Shown piece after piece: positions 53,397-62,465 of a stretch of DNA of 64,000 bases. The stretch covers positions 62,001 through 126,000 of the forward strand of contig NZ_JASBVP010000001.1 of the NCBI RefSeq assembly GCF_029961025.1. Reading direction: 5' to 3'. Made by a program: the position numbers and the translations under genes. How positions within the stretch are numbered: position 1 is the stretch's first letter; the number at the start of each line of letters is the position of its first letter. The notes under the pieces were generated by a model that was not told the DNA's origin, searched no databases, and worked only from the letters and a program-made list of their open reading frames with translations. This stretch comes from Mycobacterium sp. GTDB lineage: Bacteria > Actinomycetota > Actinomycetes > Mycobacteriales > Mycobacteriaceae.

Positions 53397-54215
53397 ATGC
53401 GGATTGCGTTGGCGCAAATCCTCAGCGGCACCGACCCGGCGGCGAACCTGGGCCAGCTGCGCGACTACGCCGGCCGGGCCGCCGACGCGGGAGCGCAGCT
53501 GGTGGTGTTCCCGGAGGCGACGATGTGCCGGTTCGGTGTTCCGTTGGCCCCGATCGCCGAGCCCCTCGACGGGCCCTGGGCCAACGGGGTGCGCCAAATC
53601 GCCGCCGAAACCGGGATCACCGTGATTGCCGGGATGTTCACCCCCGCCGGCGACCGACGGGTGACCAACACGCTGATCGCGACCGGAGCCGGCATCGACG
53701 CTCACTACCACAAGATCCATCTCTACGACGCGTTTGGTTTCGCCGAATCACGCACCGTCGCTCCCGGCCGCGAGCCGGTGGTGGTCCCGGTCGACGACCT
53801 CGGGGTGGGCTTGACGATCTGCTATGACATCCGCTTCCCGGAGCTGTACATCGAGCTGGCCCGCCGCGGGGCCCAGCTGATCGTGATCTGCGCCTCCTGG
53901 GCCGGCGGGCCGGGCAAGCTGGAACAGTGGACGCTGCTGGCGCGCGCCCGGGCCCTGGACTCGACGAGCTACATCGCCGCGGCGGGCCAGGCCGACCCCG
54001 GCGACAGCCTGCCGGCCTCCACCGCGCCCACCGGGGTCGGCGCCAGCCTGGTGGTCTCGCCGTTCGGCCAGGTGGTGGCATCAGCCGGGGCCGATCCGCA
54101 GCTGGTGGTCGCCGAGATCGACGTCGACACCGTCACCGCCGCCCGCGACACCATCGCGGTGCTGCGCAACCGGCGCGACTTCGCCCGCGCCGATAAGGCA
54201 GAATCGCGCGGATGA
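53397..54215 (+). CDS. Carbon-nitrogen hydrolase (nitrilase superfamily, Rv0480c-like)
   Basis: 272 residues. The catalytic triad is visible: glutamate in VVFPEATMCRFG, lysine in HYHKIHLYDAFG, cysteine in GLTICYDIRFPELYIELARRGA. The length and the Nit-like blocks suggest the Nit1/NitFhit or omega-amidase-like branch (deaminated glutathione/mycothiol-related amidases). The exact substrate is unknown. Stop overlaps the start of the first DUF2993 gene (ATGA). Confidence 0.9.
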   Translation: MRIALAQILSGTDPAANLGQLRDYAGRAADAGAQLVVFPEATMCRFGVPLAPIAEPLDGPWANGVRQIAAETGITVIAGMFTPAGDRRVTNTLIATGAGIDAHYHKIHLYDAFGFAESRTVAPGREPVVVPVDDLGVGLTICYDIRFPELYIELARRGAQLIVICASWAGGPGKLEQWTLLARARALDSTSYIAAAGQADPGDSLPASTAPTGVGASLVVSPFGQVVASAGADPQLVVAEIDVDTVTAARDTIAVLRNRRDFARADKAESRG

Positions 54216-55144
54216 CCACCCCGCCCGGCCCCCCTGCCGACGACCCGACGGTGTGGGCACGCCCCGGCGGCCAGCCGGCACCGCAACCCGCATCGCCAGC
54301 CGAACCACCGCCTCCGCCCGGCAGGTCGGCGGGCCCGCAGCAGCCCGTCGGCGTGGCGCTCCCGGGCCGGCCGCCACCGAAAGACGCCCCGGTGAAGACC
54401 AAACGCCGTCTCCTGCGCGACCCGCTGTCCGTCGTGCTGATCCTCATCACCGCAGTGGCCCTCTCCGTCGCCGCACTGATCGGTGCCGATCTATACGCCC
54501 AGCACATCGCCGACAACAAGGTGGCCCAGGCGGCGCAGTGCGTCACCCGCGACAAGGTCAGTGTGGCCTTCGGCCCGCTGCCGCCGTTCCTGTGGCAACA
54601 CCTCACCGGCCACTACACCGACATCGCCATCAAGACCGCGGGCAACCAGATCAAGGAAGCCAAGGGCATGGCGGCAGACGTGCACATCTACGACGTCGAC
54701 CTGCACGGCACCGCCACCTCGAAGGGCACGATCGGCGCCCTGGACGCCACCCTCACCTGGTCGGCGCAGGGCATCAAGGAGACCGTGCAGGACACGCTTC
54801 CGGTGGTCGGGCAGCTGGTCAGCAGCGTCACCACCAACCCCGGCAACGGCACCATCGAGCTGAAAGGCCCACTGGGGCTGGGCAGTGTCACCGTCCGGCC
54901 GCAGGTCATCGACGACCGGCTGGTGCTGCAGGTGGTGGACCTCAACGGGTTGGGCATGCCGTTCCCCCGGGAGAGCGTGCAACCCGCCCTGGACACCTTC
55001 ACCGGCCAGCTGATGAGCAGATTTCCCCTCGGAATTCACCCGGACAGCGTTCAGGTCACCGCTACCGGCGTGGTGGGCCATTTCTCCAGCCGCAACGCGA
55101 CCATCCCCGCGCAGAGCCAAGATCCCTGCTTCGCCAAACTGTGA
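54212..55144 (+). CDS. DUF2993/LmeA-like membrane-anchored protein, copy 1 (Rv0479c-like)
   Basis: 310 residues. A cytoplasmic proline-rich N terminus of about 65 residues, one membrane helix (PLSVVLILITAVALSVAALI), and an extracytoplasmic DUF2993 lipid-binding-like domain (FGPLPPFLWQHLTGHYTDIAIKTAGNQIKEAKGMA, then DRLVLQVVDLNGLGMP). LmeA, another DUF2993 protein, acts in lipomannan elongation. Its start overlaps the nitrilase stop. Very similar to the next gene, a tandem duplicate. Confidence 0.85.
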   Translation: MTTPPGPPADDPTVWARPGGQPAPQPASPAEPPPPPGRSAGPQQPVGVALPGRPPPKDAPVKTKRRLLRDPLSVVLILITAVALSVAALIGADLYAQHIADNKVAQAAQCVTRDKVSVAFGPLPPFLWQHLTGHYTDIAIKTAGNQIKEAKGMAADVHIYDVDLHGTATSKGTIGALDATLTWSAQGIKETVQDTLPVVGQLVSSVTTNPGNGTIELKGPLGLGSVTVRPQVIDDRLVLQVVDLNGLGMPFPRESVQPALDTFTGQLMSRFPLGIHPDSVQVTATGVVGHFSSRNATIPAQSQDPCFAKL

Positions 55145-55220
55145 GACCGGACGCGGTGGCTCCGCGACCAGCGACGACCCCACGGTCTCGACGCCGGCTT
55201 CATGAGGCAGAATCGCGCAG

Positions 55221-56351
55221 ATGACGACTCCGCAGGGCCCGTCGCCCCACGACCCCTCGAAATGGGCTCGCCCCGGCCAGGGTCGGCCGCGCCGGCCCGA
55301 ACGGCCGTCGGAGTCCCCGACCACGCGGATGCGTCCCGGCGGACCGCGAGGTGATCGCGGCCCGCAACCCCCTGCCGGGCCGCCGCGCCCGCAGGCCGGC
55401 CCGCCGCCTGCCCGGCAAACTGGCTATCCGCCGGGGCAGCGGACCGGCTCGCCGCCTCCGGGGCAACGACCGGCCTCCCCGCCCCCGGGGCAACGGCCGG
55501 CCTCCCCGCCCCCGGGGCCGTCCGGCCGGGCTCCCACCCCGCCGGACCCGGCCACGACGCGACTGTCCACCCGGCCACCGTCCACCCGGTCACCCGCGAA
55601 AGCCAAGCGTCACTTCGCGGGCAGCGGGCTGTCCCTGGTGTTGGTCCTGGTGATTGTGGTGCTCTCCGTCGTGGCTGGCCTGATCGGCGCCGAACTGTAT
55701 GTCCGCAACCTCGCGGACGCCAAAGTGGCCCGCGCGGTGCAGTGCGAGGTGCAAGACAGCGCCCACGTGTCGTTTGCCTTTCCGCCGCCACTGCTGTGGC
55801 AGTACTTCACCCGCCACTATCCCGACATCGCCATCCAGACCGCCGGGAATCAGATCCGCGACGCCAAACGCATGGCGATCAGCATCGACATCCGTAACGT
55901 CCGGCTGCATAACGCGACCGGCTCCAAGGGCACGATCGGAGCGCTCACCGGCACCATCACCTGGTCAGCGGAAGGCATCAAGCAGTCGATCCAGGACGCC
56001 ATCCCGGTGCTGGGCAGCTTCGTCACCAGCCAGGTCACCACCAACCCGGGTGAGGGAACCATCCAGTTGCAGGGTCTGCTGGACAAGGCGACGGTCAAGC
56101 CGCAGATTGTCAACAACGGCCTGTCGCTGCAAGTGATCAGCCTGACCGCGCTGGGCAGCAAGCTATCGACGGACACGGTGCAAAAAAACCTCGACGACCT
56201 GACCTCTAAGGCGACCCGGAACTACCCACTGGGCATCCACGCCGACAGCGTGCAGGTCACCGCTACCGGGGTGGTGGCCACGTTTTCGACCAGCAACGCC
56301 ACCATCCCCTCGGGCGGCGGCGGCAAGAACCCGTGTTTCGCCGGCCTCTGA
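55221..56351 (+). CDS. DUF2993/LmeA-like membrane-anchored protein, copy 2
   Basis: 376 residues with the same plan as copy 1, but with a longer proline-rich cytoplasmic region (about 130 residues) built from repeats of PPPGQRPAS. Membrane helix GLSLVLVLVIVVLSVVAGLIGAELY. DUF2993 domain FPPPLLWQYFTRHYPDIAIQTAGNQI and LSLQVISLTALGSKL. The 22 bases around its ATG (AGGCAGAATCGCGCAGATGAC) repeat those around the copy 1 start, where they are the end of the nitrilase gene. That places the duplication breakpoint. Confidence 0.85.
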   Translation: MTTPQGPSPHDPSKWARPGQGRPRRPERPSESPTTRMRPGGPRGDRGPQPPAGPPRPQAGPPPARQTGYPPGQRTGSPPPGQRPASPPPGQRPASPPPGPSGRAPTPPDPATTRLSTRPPSTRSPAKAKRHFAGSGLSLVLVLVIVVLSVVAGLIGAELYVRNLADAKVARAVQCEVQDSAHVSFAFPPPLLWQYFTRHYPDIAIQTAGNQIRDAKRMAISIDIRNVRLHNATGSKGTIGALTGTITWSAEGIKQSIQDAIPVLGSFVTSQVTTNPGEGTIQLQGLLDKATVKPQIVNNGLSLQVISLTALGSKLSTDTVQKNLDDLTSKATRNYPLGIHADSVQVTATGVVATFSTSNATIPSGGGGKNPCFAGL

Positions 56352-56389
56352 ACGGGGCGCGGGAACCGCGGCTCGCGGCCAGCCCGCTG

Positions 56390-57070
56390 TCAGGCCAGCC
56401 CGGCGAGCACGGCGCGGGTGGCGGAAAGCCCCAGGCGTGTGGCGCCCGCGTCGAGCATCGCGAGAGCGTCGGCCGCGCTGCGGATGCCGCCGCTGGCCTT
56501 GACCCCGAGCCGCCCACCGACGGCTTCGGCCATCACCGCGACGGCACGCACCGACGCCCCGCCCGCCGGATGAAACCCGGTTGAGGTCTTGACGAAGTCC
56601 GCGCCGGCGTCTTCGGCGACCCGGCACACCGCGCTCAGCGTGCCCTCGTCGGCCCGGCTGAGCAGCAGGGCGGACTCCACGATCACCTTGAGCACCGCCG
56701 TGGGCACCGCGGCGCGGACCGTGGCGATGTCCGACCGCACCGCGTCGAGGTCTTCGGCCAGCGCGGCGCCCACGTCGATGACCATGTCGATCTCGCTGGC
56801 ACCGGCGGCGACGGCCAGCGCGGCTTCGTGCGCCTTGACCGCGGCTGCGTGTTTGCCCGAGGGGAAACCCGCCACCGCGGCGATCCGCACTCCCGCGGCG
56901 GCGGCTGCCGCGGCGATCGGAACCATTGGGGGGGCGACGCACACCGCGTGCACCCGAAGTTCGGCGGCTTCGACAGCCACGGCCGCCACGTCGGCGGCCG
57001 TGGCCTCCGGTGTGAGCAGGGTGTGGTCGATCAGCGCCGCCAGTTGCTCCCGGGATGGTCGATGGGTCAC
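56390..57070 (-). CDS. deoC: Deoxyribose-phosphate aldolase
   Basis: 226 residues, a class I aldolase TIM barrel. Start [15 protein letters not shown], catalytic region [23 protein letters not shown] with the lysine that forms the Schiff base with 2-deoxyribose-5-phosphate, [13 protein letters not shown] and [28 protein letters not shown]. It splits the sugar to glyceraldehyde-3-phosphate and acetaldehyde in deoxynucleoside catabolism. ATG overlaps the stop of the DUF2599 gene (ATGA). Confidence 0.95.
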   Translation of the reverse strand: MTHRPSREQLAALIDHTLLTPEATAADVAAVAVEAAELRVHAVCVAPPMVPIAAAAAAAGVRIAAVAGFPSGKHAAAVKAHEAALAVAAGASEIDMVIDVGAALAEDLDAVRSDIATVRAAVPTAVLKVIVESALLLSRADEGTLSAVCRVAEDAGADFVKTSTGFHPAGGASVRAVAVMAEAVGGRLGVKASGGIRSAADALAMLDAGATRLGLSATRAVLAGLA

Positions 57071-57507
57071 GAGAAGGGCTCCGGCCCGCCGCCGGGGTTG
57101 CAGCCCGAAGCGATCATCGCGGCATCGTCGACGACCGGCCGCCAGGGCTCGAGGTTCCAGCTAGACTTGCCGGGTTGCACAAGCTCGGCGAGCTGCCAGT
57201 GGCAGATGAATTGCTCGCGCATGCCCGGCGTGCCGGCATCGGGCGCAACGGTGAGCACCTCGGCCCAGGCCTCGTCGGCTTCGGCGGCTGTCCCCGGCTG
57301 CCTGGCCGCCGTCCGGCCGGCCGGCGTCGGATAGACCCGCAGGCTGGCCGAACGGCCCGAGTGCACCCACTCAACGTGGTCCACGAAAGGGGGTGAGGGT
57401 GTCGTCGACTCCTCGGCGCCCGGGTCCGCGGATGCCACGGCGACAGCCAGCGCGGCGGTGATCGCCCCCAGCGGCATCAGCACCAGGGCTCGCCTGCTCC
57501 GTCGCAT
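57067..57507 (-). CDS. Secreted DUF2599-family protein (Rv0477-like)
   Basis: 146 residues (148 recalled for Rv0477). The start is the ATG before [11 protein letters not shown], four bases after the previous stop. The basic N terminus and [24 protein letters not shown] make a cleavable signal peptide. Mature domain has [25 protein letters not shown] and a pair of cysteines in [12 protein letters not shown] and IASGCNPGG that could form a disulfide. Function unknown. Confidence 0.82.
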   Translation of the reverse strand: MRRSRRALVLMPLGAITAALAVAVASADPGAEESTTPSPPFVDHVEWVHSGRSASLRVYPTPAGRTAARQPGTAAEADEAWAEVLTVAPDAGTPGMREQFICHWQLAELVQPGKSSWNLEPWRPVVDDAAMIASGCNPGGGPEPFS

Positions 57508-57511
57508 GCCC

Positions 57512-57805
57512 TCAGTGCGACTTGCCTTGAATCTCAAGGAGTTTGGGCCGCACGTCGACTAAGTAAACCCCCGCTGCGCAGGCGGCGATCACCACGCCGA
57601 GCACACCGAAAACGTAACTCAAGACAGAGGCCATCGCCACGCCGCCGCCAAGGATCAGCAACCACAGCGGCTTGGTCAACTTCTCGGCGGCGGTGTAGGC
57701 ATCCGCGCGCTGCAGCGCCGCGTGCACGAGCGCATACACCGACGTCAGTAGGACGGCGATCTGAACGATGAGCAGGACATCACCCGCCAAGCCTTGAAGC
57801 ATCAC
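57512..57805 (-). CDS. DUF2516-family small membrane protein (Rv0476-like)
   Basis: 97 residues with three helices: [41 protein letters not shown] and [20 protein letters not shown]. The loop [14 protein letters not shown] is conserved in the family. Start GTG 57805 or ATG 57802. It lies downstream of hbhA in the same direction with about 100 bp between. Function unknown. Confidence 0.83.
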   Translation of the reverse strand: MMLQGLAGDVLLIVQIAVLLTSVYALVHAALQRADAYTAAEKLTKPLWLLILGGGVAMASVLSYVFGVLGVVIAACAAGVYLVDVRPKLLEIQGKSH

Positions 57806-57903
57806 GCTGTAAGCCTAGGCGGGCGCCACCTCCGGCGTCGACTCCGAGGTGCCGAAGGACAACCCGGCGTGCAGCGGTGCAGGAGAGTGGAGCGAGAAGT
57901 CGC

Positions 57904-58515
57904 TTATTTTTCGGTGACCTTCTTGGCCGGGGTCTTCTTCGCGGGCGCCTTTTTGGCCGGGGCCTTGGCGGCTGCCGTCTTTTTAGCCGGGTTAGCCGGG
58001 CTGCTCTTTGCGGCCGTTTCCTTGGGCAGCTCGATGCCGACCAGCTTGGCGGCGCGCTCACCGACCGCACGGGTCTGCGACGCGACCGTGCCCAGCGCTT
58101 CCTGGGTTAGCTCGACCGCCTGCTCGACGTAGCTCTCGGCGCGCGCCGACACGTCTTCCAAGCCCGCTTGGCTGCGCAGCCGCTCCAGGGCGGCCTCGCC
58201 GCGCTCCACCAGCTCGTTATAACGGGTGGTCGCGGCCTCCAGGTAGCCATCGGCAGCCTCGCGCAATTCCTCCGCGGTGAACCGCTGGCGCAGCTCGCGC
58301 AACTGCTCGCGCAGCTGCTCGGGCAGATCCTCGCGCAGCTTGGTCAGCCGGGCCCGGCTCTCCTCGACCCGGCCGCGGGTGTCGGTGCGGGTCTCCTCCA
58401 GACGTTCGCGGAGCTCGGCCAGCAGTTCGTTGACGGTGGCCAACGCCAGGTCGGCGGCGCCCAGCGCGGCCAGCAACGGGGCCCTCAGGTCGTCGATAGT
58501 CGGGGTTTCGGGCAT
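57904..58515 (-). CDS. hbhA: Heparin-binding hemagglutinin (adhesin)
   Basis: 203 residues (199 in M. tuberculosis as I recall). A long coiled coil fills residues 20-150 ([20 protein letters not shown]). The lysine-alanine-proline tail, built of [14 protein letters not shown] repeats, is the heparan-sulfate-binding region, methylated in pathogenic species. It mediates adhesion to epithelial cells and bacterial aggregation. There is no signal peptide, as in known HbhA. 78 bp downstream of the XRE regulator gene. Confidence 0.95.
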   Translation of the reverse strand: MPETPTIDDLRAPLLAALGAADLALATVNELLAELRERLEETRTDTRGRVEESRARLTKLREDLPEQLREQLRELRQRFTAEELREAADGYLEAATTRYNELVERGEAALERLRSQAGLEDVSARAESYVEQAVELTQEALGTVASQTRAVGERAAKLVGIELPKETAAKSSPANPAKKTAAAKAPAKKAPAKKTPAKKVTEK

Positions 58516-58593
58516 GGTGTCGATCCTTTCGTAGCGGATTTTCGTTGTCGGCTGCCGGGGTGTGCTCGCGTCACGGACCGCATCGGACGGGGC

Positions 58594-58995
58594 TCAGGCA
58601 GGGGCCGTCCCGTCACCTCTGGCGGATTGGTTTTGCTGCACGAACGAGGCGTAGACGTCCAGCAGAACCTGCTTCTGCCGCTCGGTGATCGCCGTGTCGG
58701 CGACGATGGCGTCACGCACCTGGCTGCGCTCGCCGGGCTCGAGGATCCCGGCCCGCACGTAGAGGACCTCGGCAGACACCCTCAGCGCCTTGGCGATCTG
58801 GTTGAGCACCTCGGCGGAGGGTTTACGCAGCCCGCGCTCGATCTGGGAGAGATACGGGTTGCTGACACCGGCCTTTTCGGCCAGTTGCCGCACCGACACC
58901 TGCGCGGCTTCACGTTGCGCCCTGATAAAGCTGCCGATGTCGGATGCCGCGCTGGACACCACGGCGGCCAGCTTGTCCTCTTGCGGCATTGGCAT
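58594..58995 (-). CDS. XRE-family DNA-binding protein (Rv0474-like)
   Basis: 133 residues. Cro/C1-type helix-turn-helix in SVRQLAEKAGVSNPYLSQIERG, followed by PSAEVLNQIAKALRVS. The C-terminal 50 residues are helical (TAITERQKQVLLDVYASF) and may bind a partner. Precedes hbhA in all mycobacteria I know and may control it. ATG 58995; the product starts MPMPQEDKLAA. Confidence 0.87.
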   Translation of the reverse strand: MPMPQEDKLAAVVSSAASDIGSFIRAQREAAQVSVRQLAEKAGVSNPYLSQIERGLRKPSAEVLNQIAKALRVSAEVLYVRAGILEPGERSQVRDAIVADTAITERQKQVLLDVYASFVQQNQSARGDGTAPA

Positions 58996-59085
58996 CGGCG
59001 ACCCCCTGGCTGCCTGAATTGTCGGTGCTGACGCGAACCAGAGTACGGCCAGATGCTAACTTTTGCAAGCAGTAGTTAGCGCAGC

Positions 59086-60471
59086 TCAGAACAGTGCCTG
59101 CGCGACCGTGTAGATCACCAGCCCGGCCAGCGCGCCCACCACGGTGCCGTTGATCCGAATGAACTGCAGATCACGACCGACGTGCAGTTCGATGCGCCGG
59201 CTGGCCTCCCGGGCATCCCAGCGCTCGATCGTGTCGGTGATGATCGTGGTGATCTCCGACCCGTAGTGCGCGACCAGATGCTGGGTGGCCCGGACGATCC
59301 AAGCGTCGGTCTTTTCCCGGAGCTCGGCGTCAGCGCGAAGTGACTCGCCCACGCGGATCACGGTGTCGGCGATACGGGCGCGCAACGTGCTGGAGGGGTC
59401 GTCCACACCCTCGATCACCAGCCGTTTGAGGGTCGTCCACGCGGTGGCGGCGGCGGTGGTGATCTCGTCGCGGGCCATCAGCTGGTCTTTCACGCGCTCG
59501 GCGCGGGCGATGGTGGCCGGATCGTGCTGCAGGTCGGTGGCGAATTCACACAGAAAGCGCGTCGCCGAGCGACGCAGTTCGTGGCCGGGGTCGCGACGCA
59601 CCTTGTCGGTGAAGTCCATCAGCTCCCGGTGGATGCGGTCGCCGACGAGATGGTCGATGAAGCGCGGCGACCAGCTCGGGGAGTCGCGTTCCACCACCTT
59701 CTGGATCACCTCGCCGGCGTTCAGGGACCACTGAAAAGCCCGGTCCGCGAGCAACTGGATCAGGGCCTCCTGGCGATTCTCGGCCAGCACGGTGGCCAAT
59801 ACCCGCCCCACCGGGGGGCCCCACGGCGGTTCGGCGAGCCGCTTGATGATGGTGCGGTCGATCACCTGCTGGACATCCTCGTCGGGCAGCAGGCCCACCA
59901 GCACCCGCAACACCGTCGCGGCCTCGGCGGCAACCCGGTGCGCATGCCGGGTATCGGAGAGCCACCGGCCCAGCCTCTCGGCGATCTGCGCGTCCCGCAG
60001 CTTGGTCCCCACCACCGGTGGCGAGAGGAAGTTCTCCCGGACAAAAGTTCCCAGGCCCGCACCGAGCTGGTCTTTTTTACGCTTGATGATCGCGGTGTGC
60101 GGGATCGGCAGGCCCAGGGGGTGCTTGAACAGCGCGGTGACCGCAAACCAGTCCGCGAGCGCACCGACCATGCCCGCTTCCGCGGCGGCGCCCAGGTAAC
60201 CCGCCCAGGAAAAAGCCGGGCCTTCGGCTTGCAGCCATCGGCAACCGAGAAACAGCGCGCTGGCGCCGACCAGGAAGCCCAGCGCCACCGCTTTCATCTT
60301 GCGCAGCGTCCGGGACCGCTCGGCGTCGGCCCCCGGATCCGCCCCGGCAAACGATTCGGCGAGGGAAGCGGGCGCTCGATGCCGGCCGGCCGGCACGGTC
60401 GTCCGGCTAGCGGGCGGCGCCAGCAAGGCCGGCGGATCGGTTTTAACGGCCACGGCACCATCATCCGCCAC
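59086..60471 (-). CDS. DUF445-family membrane protein (Rv0473-like)
   Basis: 461 residues. N-terminal helices VALGFLVGASALFLGCRWL and the block GYLGAAAEAGMVGALADWFAVTALF typical of DUF445/YjiN. A long helical domain with HRELMDFTDKVRRDPGHELR follows, and a last helix GTVVGALAGLVIYTVAQALF closes the protein. Function unknown; the first 60 residues are disordered. Divergent from the TetR gene, with 117 bp between starts. Confidence 0.85.
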   Translation of the reverse strand: MADDGAVAVKTDPPALLAPPASRTTVPAGRHRAPASLAESFAGADPGADAERSRTLRKMKAVALGFLVGASALFLGCRWLQAEGPAFSWAGYLGAAAEAGMVGALADWFAVTALFKHPLGLPIPHTAIIKRKKDQLGAGLGTFVRENFLSPPVVGTKLRDAQIAERLGRWLSDTRHAHRVAAEAATVLRVLVGLLPDEDVQQVIDRTIIKRLAEPPWGPPVGRVLATVLAENRQEALIQLLADRAFQWSLNAGEVIQKVVERDSPSWSPRFIDHLVGDRIHRELMDFTDKVRRDPGHELRRSATRFLCEFATDLQHDPATIARAERVKDQLMARDEITTAAATAWTTLKRLVIEGVDDPSSTLRARIADTVIRVGESLRADAELREKTDAWIVRATQHLVAHYGSEITTIITDTIERWDAREASRRIELHVGRDLQFIRINGTVVGALAGLVIYTVAQALF

Positions 60472-60588
60472 CGCCGGCGCGCCGTGCGCGACCGAGGGTC
60501 CGGGTGCCCAGCGCGCCGCGTCCCATCCGGGACGAGGCGCATAACGGGCCGTACTATCGAGGAGTCAAGTGAATGGGATTTCGCGATA

Positions 60589-61287
60589 GTGGCAGAGCAT
60601 CTCCTGGCTGGGACAGTAAAGACCGATGGTCGCAAGCGGCGTTGGCACAAACACAAGGTCGAGCGCCGCAATGAGCTGGTCGACGGCACCATCGAAGCGA
60701 TCCGCCGACACGGCCGCTTCCTGAGCATGGACGAGATCGCCGCCGAAATCGGGGTCTCCAAGACGGTGCTGTACCGCTATTTCGTCGACAAAAACGACCT
60801 GACCACCGCGGTGCTGATGCGGTTCGCGCAAACCACGCTGATCCCCAACATGGCCGCGGCGCTGTCGGCGAACCTGGACGGTTTCGAGCTGACCCGCGAG
60901 ATCATCCGGGTCTACGTGGAAACGGTCACCGAAGAGCCCGAGCCGTACCGGTTCGTGATGGCCAACAGCTCGCCGACCAAAAGCAAAGTCATCGCCGATT
61001 CCGAGCGCATCATCGCCCGGATGCTGGCGACGATGCTGCGTCGGCGCATGCAGGAAGCCGGCATGGACACCGGCGGGGTGGAGCCGTGGGCGTACATGAT
61101 CGTTGGCGGTGTGCAGCTGGCCACCCACTCGTGGATCTCCGACCCCCGGATGAGTGCCGACGAACTGATCGACTATCTGACCATGCTGTCGTGGAGCGCA
61201 ATCTGCGGCATTGTCGAGGCCGGCGGGTCGCTGGAGAAATTCCGGGAACAGCCGCACCCGTCGCCGATCGTGCCGCCGCGCGAGTGA
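60589..61287 (+). CDS. TetR-family regulator (Rv0472c-like)
   Basis: 232 residues from GTG 60589 (234 recalled for Rv0472c). The helix-turn-helix is SMDEIAAEIGVSKTVLYRYFVDKNDL at about residues 45-70, preceded by a basic arm DGRKRRWHKHKVERR. The C-terminal ligand domain has EPWAYMIVGGVQLATHSWISDPRMS. It resembles FasR-type regulators in overall plan. The reading frame stays open for over 1 kb upstream through the antisense of the DUF445 gene, which is a shadow. 12 bp from the prenyltransferase gene, so possibly cotranscribed. Confidence 0.87.
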   Translation: MAEHLLAGTVKTDGRKRRWHKHKVERRNELVDGTIEAIRRHGRFLSMDEIAAEIGVSKTVLYRYFVDKNDLTTAVLMRFAQTTLIPNMAAALSANLDGFELTREIIRVYVETVTEEPEPYRFVMANSSPTKSKVIADSERIIARMLATMLRRRMQEAGMDTGGVEPWAYMIVGGVQLATHSWISDPRMSADELIDYLTMLSWSAICGIVEAGGSLEKFREQPHPSPIVPPRE

Positions 61288-61299
61288 GGCGGGCCGGTC

Positions 61300-62310
61300 A
61301 TGGCTGAGCTGACGGTCCGCTCCCGGCTGCGGTCGTGGGGTTATGCGCTGCGCACCACCAACCCGCCGCCCGGCCAGCCGATCGACGTCGTCACCCGCTG
61401 GCTGGTGGTCACGCGCGCCGCGGTGCTGCCGTTGACCCTGTTCGCGGGCCTGCTCGCCGCCCTGCTCGCGGTCGGCCACCGCGGTGTGGACTGGCGCTGG
61501 CTGGCGCTGGCCGTGGTGGGGATCACCTGCGCGCACATCGCCAACAACCTGATGAACGACCTGTATGACACCCGGGCCGGCACCGACAGCGCCGGCTACC
61601 CGCGGGCGCTTTACGCCCCGCACCCGGTGCTCTCCGGGCTGGTCAGCCGCCGGACGTTGGTCGGGGCGATTGTCCTGGTGAACCTGGCCGACCTGGCGAT
61701 CCTGATCGTGCTGACGGCGGCCCGCGGCTGGCCGGTGGCGGTGTTCGCGCTCAGCGGATTCGTGCTCAGCGTCGCCTACACCGCGCCGCCCCTGCGGCTG
61801 AAAAAACGCGGCCTGGGCGAACCCGATGTCTTCGTCGTGTGGGGTCCGTTGATGGTGTGCGGGACCTACTACGCCGCGGTCGGCGCGGTCGGCCCGGACG
61901 TTGTGCTGGCATCGCTCCCCTACGGCCTGCTGTGCACCACGGTGCTGATGGGCAAGCACATCGACAAAATCCCCTACGACGCCCCACTGGGCATCCGCAC
62001 GCTGCCGGTGATCCTCGGCGCCACCCGCGCCCGCGCCGTGACCCTGGCGCTGATGGCCGGCTTCTACCCGCTGGTCGGCCTGGCCGTGCTGGCCCGGGCG
62101 ATGCCGTGGCCGGCGGTGCTGGTTCTCGCGGCGTTGCCCCGGCTGGCAAAAATCTGGCCGCATTTCCGCCGCCCGCCGCCCGAGCGGCCGCCGCCCGGCT
62201 ACCCGGTGTGGCCGCTCTGGTATGCCGCCCTGGCCTGGGTGCATGTGCGGCAGGCCGGCGCACTGCTGGTTGCGGGCCTCGCGATCGGGGCCGTGCTGCG
62301 GCTGATCTGA
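61300..62310 (+). CDS. UbiA-family prenyltransferase
   Basis: 336 residues with eight or nine membrane helices. The two aspartate-rich motifs of the UbiA family are present: NNLMNDLYDTRAGTD near residue 83 and HIDKIPYDAPLGIRTLP near residue 223. These bind the Mg-prenyl-diphosphate. It resembles MenA-type 1,4-dihydroxy-2-naphthoate prenyltransferases, but the usual mycobacterial menA lies elsewhere (Rv0534c), so this may be a second, specialised enzyme. M. tuberculosis has only short hypothetical genes (Rv0470A, Rv0471c) here. ATG 61300. Confidence 0.87.
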   Translation: MAELTVRSRLRSWGYALRTTNPPPGQPIDVVTRWLVVTRAAVLPLTLFAGLLAALLAVGHRGVDWRWLALAVVGITCAHIANNLMNDLYDTRAGTDSAGYPRALYAPHPVLSGLVSRRTLVGAIVLVNLADLAILIVLTAARGWPVAVFALSGFVLSVAYTAPPLRLKKRGLGEPDVFVVWGPLMVCGTYYAAVGAVGPDVVLASLPYGLLCTTVLMGKHIDKIPYDAPLGIRTLPVILGATRARAVTLALMAGFYPLVGLAVLARAMPWPAVLVLAALPRLAKIWPHFRRPPPERPPPGYPVWPLWYAALAWVHVRQAGALLVAGLAIGAVLRLI

Positions 62311-62465
62311 GCCGGCCCTGTTGCCTGCCCGCCGGTGGCGATTACAATGCCAGCACTCCCGACAGCTAGCATGCGGCGGATGCATCCGGATCGGTCACGG
62401 AGGGTTTCGTCAGGCCTTCCCGGCACCGGGTGGCGCATCTGACGCCCAGGAAGGCCCAAGTCGCC

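Noticed and set aside
60565..62385. 606-codon minus-strand frame opposite the TetR and UbiA genes
   Set aside because: Both opposite-strand genes have intact family motifs; this frame has none.
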